In this document: positions 1-8,017 of the stretch, one piece after another
Layout of the letters: each line of letters begins with the position of its first letter
Position numbering within the stretch: the stretch's first letter is position 1
NCBI GenBank assembly: GCA_012959595.1
Contig: DUCW01000125.1
Span: forward strand, 1 to 20,166
Length of the DNA stretch: 20,166 nucleotides
Reading direction: 5' to 3'
Source: Gemmatimonadota bacterium
GTDB lineage: Bacteria; Gemmatimonadota; Gemmatimonadetes; Longimicrobiales; Gaopeijiaceae
Notes under the pieces: model-generated
What the model was told of the DNA's origin: nothing
Seen by the model: only the letters and a program-made list of their open reading frames with translations
The model's database searches: none
Program-made: the position numbers and the translations under genes

Positions 1-375
1 AGTCTTGAGCCGGTATTTCCAGGTTCGGTCCTCGGTCCTGGAACACATGTGAACGCAATCGGAGCATTTACTCCTGAGATGAGAGAGTTAGACGGGGATT
101 TGGTATCCAAAGCCAAAGTCGTAGTGGACTATAGGGATACGGTAATGGTTGAAGCGGGAGATCTCACACAAGCGATCGATGAAGGAGTGTTTGATCTAGA
201 TGAAATACATGCTGAACTGGGTGAGTTGGTGAACGAGAGTCGGCCTGGAAGAGAGAACGCAGAAGAAGTCACACTATTTAAATCAGTAGGTAATGCCGTC
301 CAGGATGTTGCTGTAGCTGGTGCTATCTTAGAGCAAGCTGAAAGCCTGGAGTCTGGGATCTTGGTTGAAATTTAA
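1..375 (+). CDS. Ornithine cyclodeaminase/mu-crystallin family protein, C-terminal part
   Basis: The reading frame is open from base 1, so the gene starts before the window; only about 124 C-terminal residues are present. Two stretches are typical of the NAD(P)-binding part of this family: GTHVNAIGAF followed by P-x-M-R-E-L-D, and a C-terminal segment reading TLFKSVGNAVQDVAVA. The family includes ornithine cyclodeaminase, alanine dehydrogenase of the archaeal type and ketimine reductases, and the substrate cannot be told from this fragment. A GTG at base 49 lies inside the conserved region and should not be taken as the start. The stop overlaps the next gene by 11 bases, which suggests translational coupling. 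Confidence 0.85.
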   Translation, partial: SLEPVFPGSVLGPGTHVNAIGAFTPEMRELDGDLVSKAKVVVDYRDTVMVEAGDLTQAIDEGVFDLDEIHAELGELVNESRPGRENAEEVTLFKSVGNAVQDVAVAGAILEQAESLESGILVEI

Positions 376-1078
376 AACATTGGTGAAACGAACCATCATA
401 GGGTGCTTTTTGAATATTGGCTTAGTCAGTGTTTGTCTTTTACTACCAGCCAAGCTTTTGGCGACTGAGGCAAGTTGGCTGTGGGAAGACGGCATGGCCT
501 TCTTGGGGCTATATTCTGTCGGGGTATTCTTAGGTTGTTTTTATCTTTGCGTCTATTATCCGAAGAGTATGGAAGCAAGATTGATAGTGAAATCCTCATC
601 TCAGCCAGTACAAGACAAGATGGCTACAGCTGTTCTCTCCGCAGTTGGCCTTACCGCTCTATCTTTCGTTCCGACAGACGTGTTTTACCTGCATGCTCTC
701 ACTGAACCAACTATTTTGGTACGCCTGGTAGGCCTTGGGCTGGCTCAAATCGGCTTGATTTTTATGTTTGTAACTCTAGTCCAAAATGAATTTGCACAAC
801 CTGTTGTGAGTATCCAGGAAGATAGGGGGCATGTGTTAGTGGACACCGGTTTGTATGGTCGGGTGAGGCATCCACTTTATACCAGTTTTTTAATCTGGTT
901 CTGTGGTGCGGCTCTTTGGCTGGGAAGTATGATGATGGCAAGTTTTGGAACAGGGATATTGATGCTCGCATTGTGGCCAAGAATTCTAATCGAAGAAAGC
1001 ACATTAAAGAGAGATCTAGACGGGTACGCTGATTATATGCGAAGGGTAAAGCACAGGATCATTCCTGGATTACTTTAG
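365..1078 (+). CDS. Membrane methyltransferase of the isoprenylcysteine/PEMT type
   Basis: This 237-residue protein has several hydrophobic segments (about residues 8-32, 45-65, 88-105, 118-140 and 173-205). Its C-terminal half carries the signature of integral-membrane methyltransferases of the ICMT/PEMT/NnrU-like group: GLYGRVRHPLY at residues 162-172, an acidic pair E210-E211, and a tail in which Y-x-x-Y-x-x-R-V is followed by IPGLL. In this family these elements bind S-adenosylmethionine, with catalysis at the membrane face. The methyl acceptor (lipid, prenyl-cysteine-like or other) cannot be inferred. The start is a TTG inside the end of the preceding gene; TTG at 380 and GTG at 383 are alternatives, and no strong ribosome binding site decides between them. 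Confidence 0.75.
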   Translation: MKFKTLVKRTIIGCFLNIGLVSVCLLLPAKLLATEASWLWEDGMAFLGLYSVGVFLGCFYLCVYYPKSMEARLIVKSSSQPVQDKMATAVLSAVGLTALSFVPTDVFYLHALTEPTILVRLVGLGLAQIGLIFMFVTLVQNEFAQPVVSIQEDRGHVLVDTGLYGRVRHPLYTSFLIWFCGAALWLGSMMMASFGTGILMLALWPRILIEESTLKRDLDGYADYMRRVKHRIIPGLL

Positions 1079-1094
1079 GCTTTATATAAAAGTT

Positions 1095-1115
1095 CGAGTT
1101 TTTGCAGGAGACTCG
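1095..1115. terminator. Possible weak hairpin between convergent genes
   Basis: Between the convergent methyltransferase and hydrolase genes, CGAGT (1095-1099) and ACTCG (1111-1115) can form a 5-bp stem with an 11-base loop, followed by a T-rich stretch on the plus strand. The stem is short and the loop long, so this is only a candidate terminator. Confidence 0.2.
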
Positions 1116-1124
1116 TTGTTTCGT

Positions 1125-2267
1125 TTAGACAATGCTAAGGACGCGGCTCAGAGCACGAATCAGTGTGGCTGCTTCGCCGATTTCGTGGAAAACAGATGTG
1201 AGACGGTTGCCACGCTCCGAGTGTTCAAATAGTCCGGTAATTGTGGAGTTGGCGATTTTGTCGCGAGGCAGAAGAGTGTTTGCCAGTAGGGTCTCGGTGT
1301 AGGGGATGAGAGCATCTGTTCGGCCATGGAAAAGATGCACATCCGACAATACTTCTGACAGATAAGGAGCAGGGTTAAGAAGCGGTGTGACCTTTGTGGC
1401 AGACTCTGTTAGCCGGGTTGCCATCCGAGAGGCTTTCTCGGTGTCGATCTCTTGGTCTGATCGAGGAGCAAAAAGTTCAAAGAGCCCTTTCCGATCGGGA
1501 GAGATGTCCGCCGCAAGCTCTGTTAAGAGTGTGTCGTAGGATGGGCTCCAGGAAGGGATACGGCGGTTGCCTGCTTCAATGGCTAGATGTATCAGCGCAT
1601 CGGCGACATCTTGAGCGTCCCTGTATTCCGGGACGAACGGTAAGTAATTGCCAGCGATGATCCAACGGCCGTATGGATCTGGGTTAAACTGGTACTCTTC
1701 TCCTTGCCATTCGTGTTGGCCAGTCATTTGAAACTGCAGAATGCGCTCCATATCGGAATAGCCGCCCCAGCTCACTACTCCAGCCAGCCGATTTGCTATG
1801 TCAGGTTTTGTTGTGGCAATCAGAGCTTGAGGTGCTCCGAAAGAAAAACCTATCAGACCACAGAGGCCTTGATTAGTGAGGGGATGCTCTTCGATGGCTT
1901 TGAGAGTGGCCCTAATAGTTGGAATAGTGACTTCAGGTTTGAGCTCCAGCCTGGTCCATTCCGGGATTTCAGGTATGAGGACGGTAGCTCCCGAAGAGGC
2001 TAATGCTCGGGTGAATTGCTCTAGAGTGGGATGGAATCTTCCAGTTGGAGTCAGACCATGTAAAACTATCCAAGTGGGAAATTTCTTGTTTCTCGTCACG
2101 GGGGTCAGGAAGGACGCAGGGAACTCTAGGTCTCCACGTTGCAAGAGGAGCTCCTCTACTTCGACACGTGTGGTTGGTGCGACCCAACCTCTGATGGCTT
2201 TCAATGCTCTAGTTGTTGACATGGCCATAAAACCTAAGTTGGGACTTGCGGATAGCGCTAGGTGCAT
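1125..2267 (-). CDS. Alpha/beta hydrolase (dienelactone hydrolase/prolyl oligopeptidase-like)
   Basis: A serine hydrolase of up to 380 residues. A nucleophile elbow G-F-S-F-G puts the catalytic serine at about residue 142. The expected order follows: Asp318 in HGRTDALIPY and His349 in FEHS, a complete catalytic triad. An HG dipeptide after a beta strand (IVLHGLTPTG, about 67-76) would form the oxyanion region. A long insert (about 180-295) between the elbow and the Asp probably forms a lid. No signal peptide is evident. The start is uncertain: ATG at 2267 has a poor ribosome binding site, while ATG at 2228 (residue 14) is preceded by an AGG at reasonable spacing, and residue 16 is also possible. 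The gene stands alone between convergent and divergent neighbours. The substrate is not inferable; the family includes esterases, dienelactone hydrolases and peptidases. Confidence 0.8.
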   Translation of the reverse strand: MHLALSASPNLGFMAMSTTRALKAIRGWVAPTTRVEVEELLLQRGDLEFPASFLTPVTRNKKFPTWIVLHGLTPTGRFHPTLEQFTRALASSGATVLIPEIPEWTRLELKPEVTIPTIRATLKAIEEHPLTNQGLCGLIGFSFGAPQALIATTKPDIANRLAGVVSWGGYSDMERILQFQMTGQHEWQGEEYQFNPDPYGRWIIAGNYLPFVPEYRDAQDVADALIHLAIEAGNRRIPSWSPSYDTLLTELAADISPDRKGLFELFAPRSDQEIDTEKASRMATRLTESATKVTPLLNPAPYLSEVLSDVHLFHGRTDALIPYTETLLANTLLPRDKIANSTITGLFEHSERGNRLTSVFHEIGEAATLIRALSRVLSIV

Positions 2268-2316
2268 CCAAAGTGCTTACGGTTCCGTACAGAGTAGTCT
2301 GATGTGAGATGGTTTG

Positions 2317-2352
2317 GGTTTTGATCAAACCGTGTAAGTTATAAGATATAGT
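2317..2352 (+). promoter_or_regulatory. Candidate operator/promoter between divergent genes
   Basis: The 134-bp gap between the minus-strand hydrolase and the plus-strand DUF2723 gene holds the 10-bp palindrome TTTGATCAAA (2320-2329) within an imperfect 15-base GGTTTTGATCAAACC. It is followed by AT-rich boxes TATAAG (2340-2345) and TATAGT (2347-2352). Spacing from TTGATC to these boxes is 13 or 20 bases, not the ideal 17. The region is well placed for a promoter, but the exact -10/-35 assignment is a guess. Confidence 0.25.
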
Positions 2353-2401
2353 CAGTGAAGAAGTATTGGTGTTGCTTGAGTAATTCTTGTGAGGAATCCA
2401 A

Positions 2402-4585
2402 ATGAACGGTTATAGACCAGCCTACCGATCAAGTTTGTTAGTGAGTCTTGCGGTATTCATTCTATATGCCATCACTCTCGCTCCAACTACTTCCTGGTGG
2501 GATGCCTCAGAATACATAGCAACAGGTTATGGGCTAGGGATTCCCCATCCCCCCGGAAATCCATTGTTTGTTACGTTGGCTCGCGTGTGGATCCTATTGT
2601 TGAGCCCCTTAGGTCTCTCTGTTGCAGTCAGTGTGAATCTGTTTGCTGCATTCACCAGTGCTGTTGCAACTGGCTTCTTTTTTCTAATCAGTCACCGAGT
2701 TCTTTCCAGATTATTCGAGCAGTCTTGGATGGCTATATTGGGTTCAGTGTCGGGTGCTATCATGGGGGCTACAGCTTATACTGTTTGGAATCAATCTAAT
2801 GTCAATGAAAAGGTGTATACGGTCAGCGTAGCAGTGATCGCCGCCGTCAGTTGGCTCGCATTGAGGTGGTACGACGATCGGAAAAGTTTGATAGGCCAGA
2901 GGTCCCTCCTGGCTGCAGGTTACTTGATGGTCTTGGGATCAACGAATCACCTAATGTCTGTTTTGCCTGCTCCTGCCCTGGCCGCTTTTGTTTTGGTAGT
3001 TGGCCCAGCGGTTTTGGTCAACCGAAGGTTCTTATTTCGGGCAGTCCTCCTAGTTCTTGTAGGTATTTCATTCAATGCCTTTCTTCCGATTAGAGCAAGT
3101 CAAAACCCTGCAATTAATGAGGGTGATCCTATCTGTGAAACTATCAGCGGAGCTACGGTTGCCATTTATACAAATGGGAAAACAGGTTGTCCTGCCTTAG
3201 CTAATACCTTGAGTAGAGCGCAGTATGGAAAGCCGGCGGTAGGAGATCGCCAGGCACCGATAGGCCATCAACTCCTGAATTATTTTCAGTATTTTGATTG
3301 GCAATGGGCCAGAGGGGCGGACCTTAGTGAAAAACCATCTGGAGGCCGTCTACCTTTTACGATCCTTTTCTTGGCTTTAGGGTTGGTCGGATTTTCAGTG
3401 CTGTGGAAGGCAGACAGGGCAATTTTTGTCTATCTCACAATACTCACAGGAACATTAACGTTGGGGTTGGTTCTTTACTTGAATTTCAAGCACGGGTTTT
3501 CTTTAGATCCTGATATTGCGAGGTCTGCACGTGAAGTTCGAGAAAGGGACTATTTCTTTCTAGCCGGCTTCATGCTTTGGGGTAATCTAGCTGGACTGGG
3601 TTTATCGGGGATCTTCTCGCGGCTAGTGCAGGGCAGGAAGTCAGACAATTGGAAGTTGAAAGGGTTACCGATTTTTCTCGTAGCCTTGATTCCATTGCTT
3701 TCGAATTGGCAATGGGCTGATCGCTCAGGCGATTACGCCGCCAGAGATTGGGCTTACGATTTGTTAATGAGCGTAGAACCCTATGGAGTCATATTTACTA
3801 ACGGAGACAATGATACGTTTCCTCTGTGGTATGCCCAGGAAGTTGAAGATATTCGCAAGGATGTCACAGTGATTGTTGTGCAGTATTTGTATACTGACTG
3901 GTATCCTAAGCAGCTTAGGGATAAAACTGAACCAGAGTCACAGCCTCCATTCGATTCCGAATTCGGTACCGACTACTACAAGGTTAGTCCAATTCCTAGC
4001 ACTTCTATTTCGACTGCTTCGGATGAAATGATGGATGCAGTCGGATCGGGAAGAATACAGCAGGACTTAAGGATTGTTATTGATGGCGTTCAAGTTGTTT
4101 ATCCGTCAGGTGCATTTCTGGCCAGAGGGCCCAGATTTGCACTCAGCTTCATACGTGACGCAATTCAAGAGAGACCGATTTATTTTGCAAGTTCTGCTGG
4201 ATTGCTAAGAGAGATTGGTTTGGACCAATGGGGTGTGCGACATGGTCTGGCGACCAAGTTGGTAATGCGCGATCTGGAGGGAGAGACTAGCGATGAGGGT
4301 CTGGTCCAAGGGAGTGAACGTATGGGTGCAGAATGGTTTGATCTGGAAAGGAATTTGAGTTTGGTTAGGGAAATTTATTCCTATAGAGGCATTAGAGATC
4401 GAAGGATTTGGCAAGATCGGAGTACTTTGAATATTCCTTTGCAATATCAGTTTTTGTTTGCTCAGCTTGCTGATGTAGGAATGGCTTCAGATTTGCCTGA
4501 TGTGGAAGTAGCCGATCTCAGTAGGGATGCAGAGGCTTTTGGGGTCACTGCATTAGGTGGTAGCCATTATTTGGGACTGAACTGA
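2402..4585 (+). CDS. DUF2723 (TMEM260-like) multi-spanning membrane protein, probable GT-C glycosyltransferase
   Basis: A 727-residue protein with an N-terminal membrane domain (about 10-10 further segments through residue 430) and a soluble C-terminal part. The start fits the DUF2723 family closely: after the first membrane helix comes a loop with W-D-A-S-E-Y (Asp34, Glu37) and GIPHPPGNPLF (46-56). Acidic residues in this first loop are characteristic of GT-C fold glycosyltransferases. Other family-like stretches are an N-E-G-D-P after the helical core and TNGDNDTFPLWY near the start of the soluble part. The eukaryotic relative TMEM260 is a protein O-mannosyltransferase, so a lipid-linked sugar donor and an envelope acceptor are plausible; both are inferred. 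The ATG is preceded by GAGG (2390-2393) at good spacing. The next gene follows 26 bases after the stop and may be cotranscribed. Confidence 0.82.
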   Translation: MNGYRPAYRSSLLVSLAVFILYAITLAPTTSWWDASEYIATGYGLGIPHPPGNPLFVTLARVWILLLSPLGLSVAVSVNLFAAFTSAVATGFFFLISHRVLSRLFEQSWMAILGSVSGAIMGATAYTVWNQSNVNEKVYTVSVAVIAAVSWLALRWYDDRKSLIGQRSLLAAGYLMVLGSTNHLMSVLPAPALAAFVLVVGPAVLVNRRFLFRAVLLVLVGISFNAFLPIRASQNPAINEGDPICETISGATVAIYTNGKTGCPALANTLSRAQYGKPAVGDRQAPIGHQLLNYFQYFDWQWARGADLSEKPSGGRLPFTILFLALGLVGFSVLWKADRAIFVYLTILTGTLTLGLVLYLNFKHGFSLDPDIARSAREVRERDYFFLAGFMLWGNLAGLGLSGIFSRLVQGRKSDNWKLKGLPIFLVALIPLLSNWQWADRSGDYAARDWAYDLLMSVEPYGVIFTNGDNDTFPLWYAQEVEDIRKDVTVIVVQYLYTDWYPKQLRDKTEPESQPPFDSEFGTDYYKVSPIPSTSISTASDEMMDAVGSGRIQQDLRIVIDGVQVVYPSGAFLARGPRFALSFIRDAIQERPIYFASSAGLLREIGLDQWGVRHGLATKLVMRDLEGETSDEGLVQGSERMGAEWFDLERNLSLVREIYSYRGIRDRRIWQDRSTLNIPLQYQFLFAQLADVGMASDLPDVEVADLSRDAEAFGVTALGGSHYLGLN

Positions 4586-4611
4586 ACCAGCCTTTCGAAT
4601 AGGAGTGTAAC

Positions 4612-5790
4612 TTGGAGAAGTCTCCAAATATCGAACTTAGCTCGAAAGAACTCAGCAGATATGCTAGGCATCTAATGCTTCCTGAAGTAGGAAAGAAGGG
4701 TCAGATACTTCTGAAAGATTCCAGTGTTCTCGTTGTGGGAGCTGGAGGATTAGGATCACCTGTGGCCCTATATCTTGCAGCTGCAGGGATCGGAACGCTC
4801 GGTCTTGTCGATTTTGACGAAGTAGATGTGACCAATTTACAGAGACAGATTCTTTATGGAACGGAGGATATAGGCAAGCCAAAATTGGAATCTGCTTATC
4901 GCCGGATTTTCAGCTTAAATCCTCATGTCGAAGTGATTTCACACCCATGTAGATTAGATTCGCAAAATGCTTTGGAGATTTTGGAAAACTATGACGTGGT
5001 AGTTGATGGTACGGATAATTTTCCAACTCGCTATCTTGTGAATGATGCGTGCGTCCTTTTGGGTAAACCTAGTGTTTACGGATCGATTTTCCGTTGGGAA
5101 GGCCAGGTTTCTGTATTTGGAAAAGATGATGGACCTTGCTACAGATGCTTGTTCAGAGAGCCACCGCCGCCAGGTATGGTTCCGAGTTGTGCTGAAGCAG
5201 GTGTTCTGGGTGTGCTGCCTGGGATTATAGGGTCTCTTCAAGCTCTTGAAGTGATCAAAATAGTTTTGGGACAAGGCGAGAGCCTTGTTGGCCGACTACT
5301 AATTTTCGATGCTCTGGAACTGAAATGGCGTGAGGTGAAGATCAGGCGCAATCCAGATTGTCCTGTTTGTGGAAATGAGCCAACTCAAACAGAACTTATA
5401 GATTACGATGTGTTCTGTGGAGTTGCGTCGGATCAGTTCGAAGATCAAGCGAAAACTTCAGAAAAATTTATTGAAATCAAACCCTCAGAGCTTAGGGATC
5501 GCCTGAAAGTTGACCCTCCCCCCTTCCTGCTAGATGTCAGGGAACCCTTCGAATGGGACATTGTAAACCTTTCTGATCTTGGAGCCTTTCTGATCCCTTT
5601 GGGGGAGCTCAGTGAAAGGATAGCGGAACTTCCTAGTGACAGAGAAATAGTTGTTCATTGCAGGAGTGGAGTGAGAAGTGCTAAGGCTGCTGACATTCTG
5701 TCTGATAGTGGATTTTCAGGATTGTATAATTTAAACGGTGGCATTCTTGGATGGATTGACGAAGTCGATCCGTGTCTACCGAAATACTAG
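4612..5790 (+). CDS. moeB: MoeB/ThiF-type adenylyltransferase with C-terminal rhodanese domain
   Basis: A 392-residue cytoplasmic protein. Residues 15-255 form an E1-like domain that adenylates the C-terminal glycine of a ubiquitin-like sulfur carrier (MoaD- or ThiS-like). Visible elements are the nucleotide loop GAGGLGSP (43-50), the N-x-x-R-Q segment (75-79), D-G-T-D-N-F (132-137), the conserved cysteine Cys193 in PSCAEAG, and two zinc-binding CxxC pairs (176/179 and 250/253). Residues 285-392 form a rhodanese domain with active-site Cys350 in CRSGVRS, which would carry persulfide sulfur. The architecture matches MoeZ/MOCS3-type proteins, serving molybdopterin, thiamine, tRNA thiolation or cysteine synthesis; no sulfur-carrier gene lies nearby to choose. 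The start is TTG, supported by AGGAG at 4601-4605 six bases upstream. The gene ends 13 bases from the convergent E1 gene. Confidence 0.93.
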   Translation: MEKSPNIELSSKELSRYARHLMLPEVGKKGQILLKDSSVLVVGAGGLGSPVALYLAAAGIGTLGLVDFDEVDVTNLQRQILYGTEDIGKPKLESAYRRIFSLNPHVEVISHPCRLDSQNALEILENYDVVVDGTDNFPTRYLVNDACVLLGKPSVYGSIFRWEGQVSVFGKDDGPCYRCLFREPPPPGMVPSCAEAGVLGVLPGIIGSLQALEVIKIVLGQGESLVGRLLIFDALELKWREVKIRRNPDCPVCGNEPTQTELIDYDVFCGVASDQFEDQAKTSEKFIEIKPSELRDRLKVDPPPFLLDVREPFEWDIVNLSDLGAFLIPLGELSERIAELPSDREIVVHCRSGVRSAKAADILSDSGFSGLYNLNGGILGWIDEVDPCLPKY

Positions 5791-5803
5791 GATCAGATCG
5801 CTT

Positions 5804-7939
5804 TCAGAACTGTTGTAGGTTTAAGATGCCGTCCAGGACGTCTGAGGCTTGGGGTAGAATTTTGTTTTCAAGGCTAGGTGCATAAGGTACCCAGGTGTCC
5901 ATAGAGGCTACTCTCTTGACTGGTCCATCTAACCAGGGGAATAGTGAGTCGGCAATACGGGCAGCTATTTCGGATCCTAACCCCCAGGATAACGAGTCTT
6001 CATGTGCGATCAAAACTTTATGAGTTTTCTGGACCGAGGAGGCGATGGAATCCATATCGAGTGGGGACAGCGTTCTCAAGTCTAACACGTCACATTCTAT
6101 GCCATGTTGTTCCGAGGCTATGGCAGCTGCCTCCAGAGACTTCCTGACAAGTGCCCCACAGGCGATGACTGTAATATCTGAACCCTTTCTGATCAGTCGT
6201 GCTTTTCCAAAGGGAATCATGAAGTTCTTTCCTGGATATCTCCCTTTGTTGTGAATTTGTCGGTATAGGTGCTTGTGTTCCAAGAAGATCACCGGGTCTT
6301 CACAGCGAATGGCCGTTCGGAGGAGGCCGTTTGCGTCAGAAGCATTGGAAGGAAGAACTACTCGAAGCCCTGGAGTGTGAGTAAATAGGGTTTCTCCAGT
6401 CTGGGAATGGTATATGCCACCTCCCCGAAGATATCCTCCGTAGGGCACCCTGATTACTACAGGAGAAGAAAAGACTCCGGCACTCCTATACCTCATAGTG
6501 GCGATCTCATTTCTTATTTGCATGAAAGCAGGCCATATATAGTCAAAAAACTGGATTTCGACCACTGGTTTTAGTCCTCTGTGGGCCATCCCAATGGCTC
6601 TCCCCACTATGTTGGCTTCTGCGAGAGGTGCATTAAAAACTCGATGTTTTCCGAACTTACTTTGCAGGCCATGGGTGACCTTAAATACACCGCCTTTACC
6701 AGTTACCTCTTCCAAAGCTTCTTCTCTAGAAGCGTCTGCTACATCTTGACCGAAAATCACCATTTGAGGGTTGCGTTCCATCTCATCTGATAGACATGCA
6801 TTGATGAGGTCGACCATCGTCAGTTCTCGATCATCAAGGTACTCGGGGAAGTTTTCGGAATCAAACAGGGAACTAGTAGGATCGACATCTTCCGAATAGA
6901 TGTGTTGCATTGCCGTTTCAGGGGATGGCTGTGAATGCTTCAGTGCTTCATCGGCGTCCTGGTCAATGGCCTCTGTGATTTCGGTATCTAGAGCATCTAA
7001 TTCTTCTTCATTGAATAGCTTGGCCGTTATCACGAAGTTTCTCATTTTTAGAATGGGATCATTATCTTGCTCTTCTTGTCGTTCTTGATTTGACCGGTAA
7101 GTTTTTTGATCGTCGGAATCGGAGTGAGAATAAGGTCTGATAGTATGAGCATGGATCAAACTGGGTCCCTTACGTTCTCGACAGTAGGCGACTGCTTCTC
7201 CGCAGATCTTATAGCTCTCAGAAAAATCAGTTCCGTCACATTCTTGAATCAGCAGATTTGGAAAACTTCCCAGAAGCTTCGAGATGCTGCCCCCGGCGGT
7301 GTTAATCTCTACTGGAACTGAGATGGCGTATTCATTGTCCTGAATTAGAAAGATAATGGGAAGCTTGAGGTTGCAAGCAGTGTTCATTGACTCCCAAAAT
7401 TCTCCTTCGGAAGTAGACCCCTCCCCAGCACACACAAGGACGATTTCGTCTTTATGAAAACCTTTTTCTTCGGTGTTTATCCCTGGGATTCCTAAACTAC
7501 GCAGGCTGGCTTCGGCTGCACCGACGGCTTGCAAGAACTGAGTACCAGTAGGAGAAGAAGTACTGGTAATATTCAAATGAGAGTCCGCCCAGTGGCTGGG
7601 CATTTGTCGCCCGCCACTATTAGTATCAGCATCTGCTGCCACGGCTGCTAGGAGGTGGTCCAATGGAGTTTGACCCAAGCTCAGGGCGAGTGCTCGGTCG
7701 CGGTAATAGAGATAGAACCAGTCATAAGAGGGTTTCAAATGGAGGCTCATGGCTACTTGTATCGCTTCGTGTCCTGCTCCAGATATCTGAAAGAAGCTTT
7801 TATTCTGTCGTTTTAGCTTGAGTTCTTTATCGTCGAGGTATCGGGCGGTTAACATAGTTCGGTAAGCTTGAATCAGTTGCTGGGGATCAAGCTTAGGCAG
7901 ATCTACATTACTCACGATATCTGTCCCTCTTTTTTCCAT
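5804..7939 (-). CDS. Fused alpha-beta 2-oxoacid dehydrogenase E1 component (branched-chain type)
   Basis: This protein of about 711 residues joins both E1 subunits of a 2-oxoacid dehydrogenase complex, which decarboxylates the oxoacid on thiamine diphosphate and passes the acyl group to E2 lipoate. The numbers here count from an upstream TTG at 7957; subtract 6 for the ATG at 7939. The alpha part (about 25-355) has GAGHEA (60-65), YYRDRAL (84-90), a thiamine/Mg motif starting GEGSTSEGEFWE (178-189) and ending QDNEYA, and a HSDSDD loop near 278-283 typical of branched-chain E1-alpha. The beta part (about 378-717) begins LTMVDLINACL and contains PLAEANIVG and VVIRVPYGG. Branched-chain 2-oxoacids are the likely substrates; pyruvate is possible. 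The ATG at 7939 is preferred; neither start has a clear ribosome binding site. No E2 or E3 gene lies in the window. Confidence 0.9.
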   Translation of the reverse strand: MEKRGTDIVSNVDLPKLDPQQLIQAYRTMLTARYLDDKELKLKRQNKSFFQISGAGHEAIQVAMSLHLKPSYDWFYLYYRDRALALSLGQTPLDHLLAAVAADADTNSGGRQMPSHWADSHLNITSTSSPTGTQFLQAVGAAEASLRSLGIPGINTEEKGFHKDEIVLVCAGEGSTSEGEFWESMNTACNLKLPIIFLIQDNEYAISVPVEINTAGGSISKLLGSFPNLLIQECDGTDFSESYKICGEAVAYCRERKGPSLIHAHTIRPYSHSDSDDQKTYRSNQERQEEQDNDPILKMRNFVITAKLFNEEELDALDTEITEAIDQDADEALKHSQPSPETAMQHIYSEDVDPTSSLFDSENFPEYLDDRELTMVDLINACLSDEMERNPQMVIFGQDVADASREEALEEVTGKGGVFKVTHGLQSKFGKHRVFNAPLAEANIVGRAIGMAHRGLKPVVEIQFFDYIWPAFMQIRNEIATMRYRSAGVFSSPVVIRVPYGGYLRGGGIYHSQTGETLFTHTPGLRVVLPSNASDANGLLRTAIRCEDPVIFLEHKHLYRQIHNKGRYPGKNFMIPFGKARLIRKGSDITVIACGALVRKSLEAAAIASEQHGIECDVLDLRTLSPLDMDSIASSVQKTHKVLIAHEDSLSWGLGSEIAARIADSLFPWLDGPVKRVASMDTWVPYAPSLENKILPQASDVLDGILNLQQF

Positions 7940-8017
7940 CCGCCCGGTTTTGTCCAAAGGAATGTGATGCTCTTAAACTGTCCTAGTATAGCTCCAACTT
8001 CTTCTGGAGAGGAGTAT

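Noticed and set aside
1876..2307. Plus-strand open frame of 143 codons opposite the alpha/beta hydrolase
   Set aside because: Lies antisense to a gene with a full catalytic triad and has no protein-like pattern.
7992..8009. Hairpin CTCCA/TGGAG between the DUF255 and E1 genes
   Set aside because: Only 5 bp and not followed by a T-run in the transcribed direction, so not a terminator.
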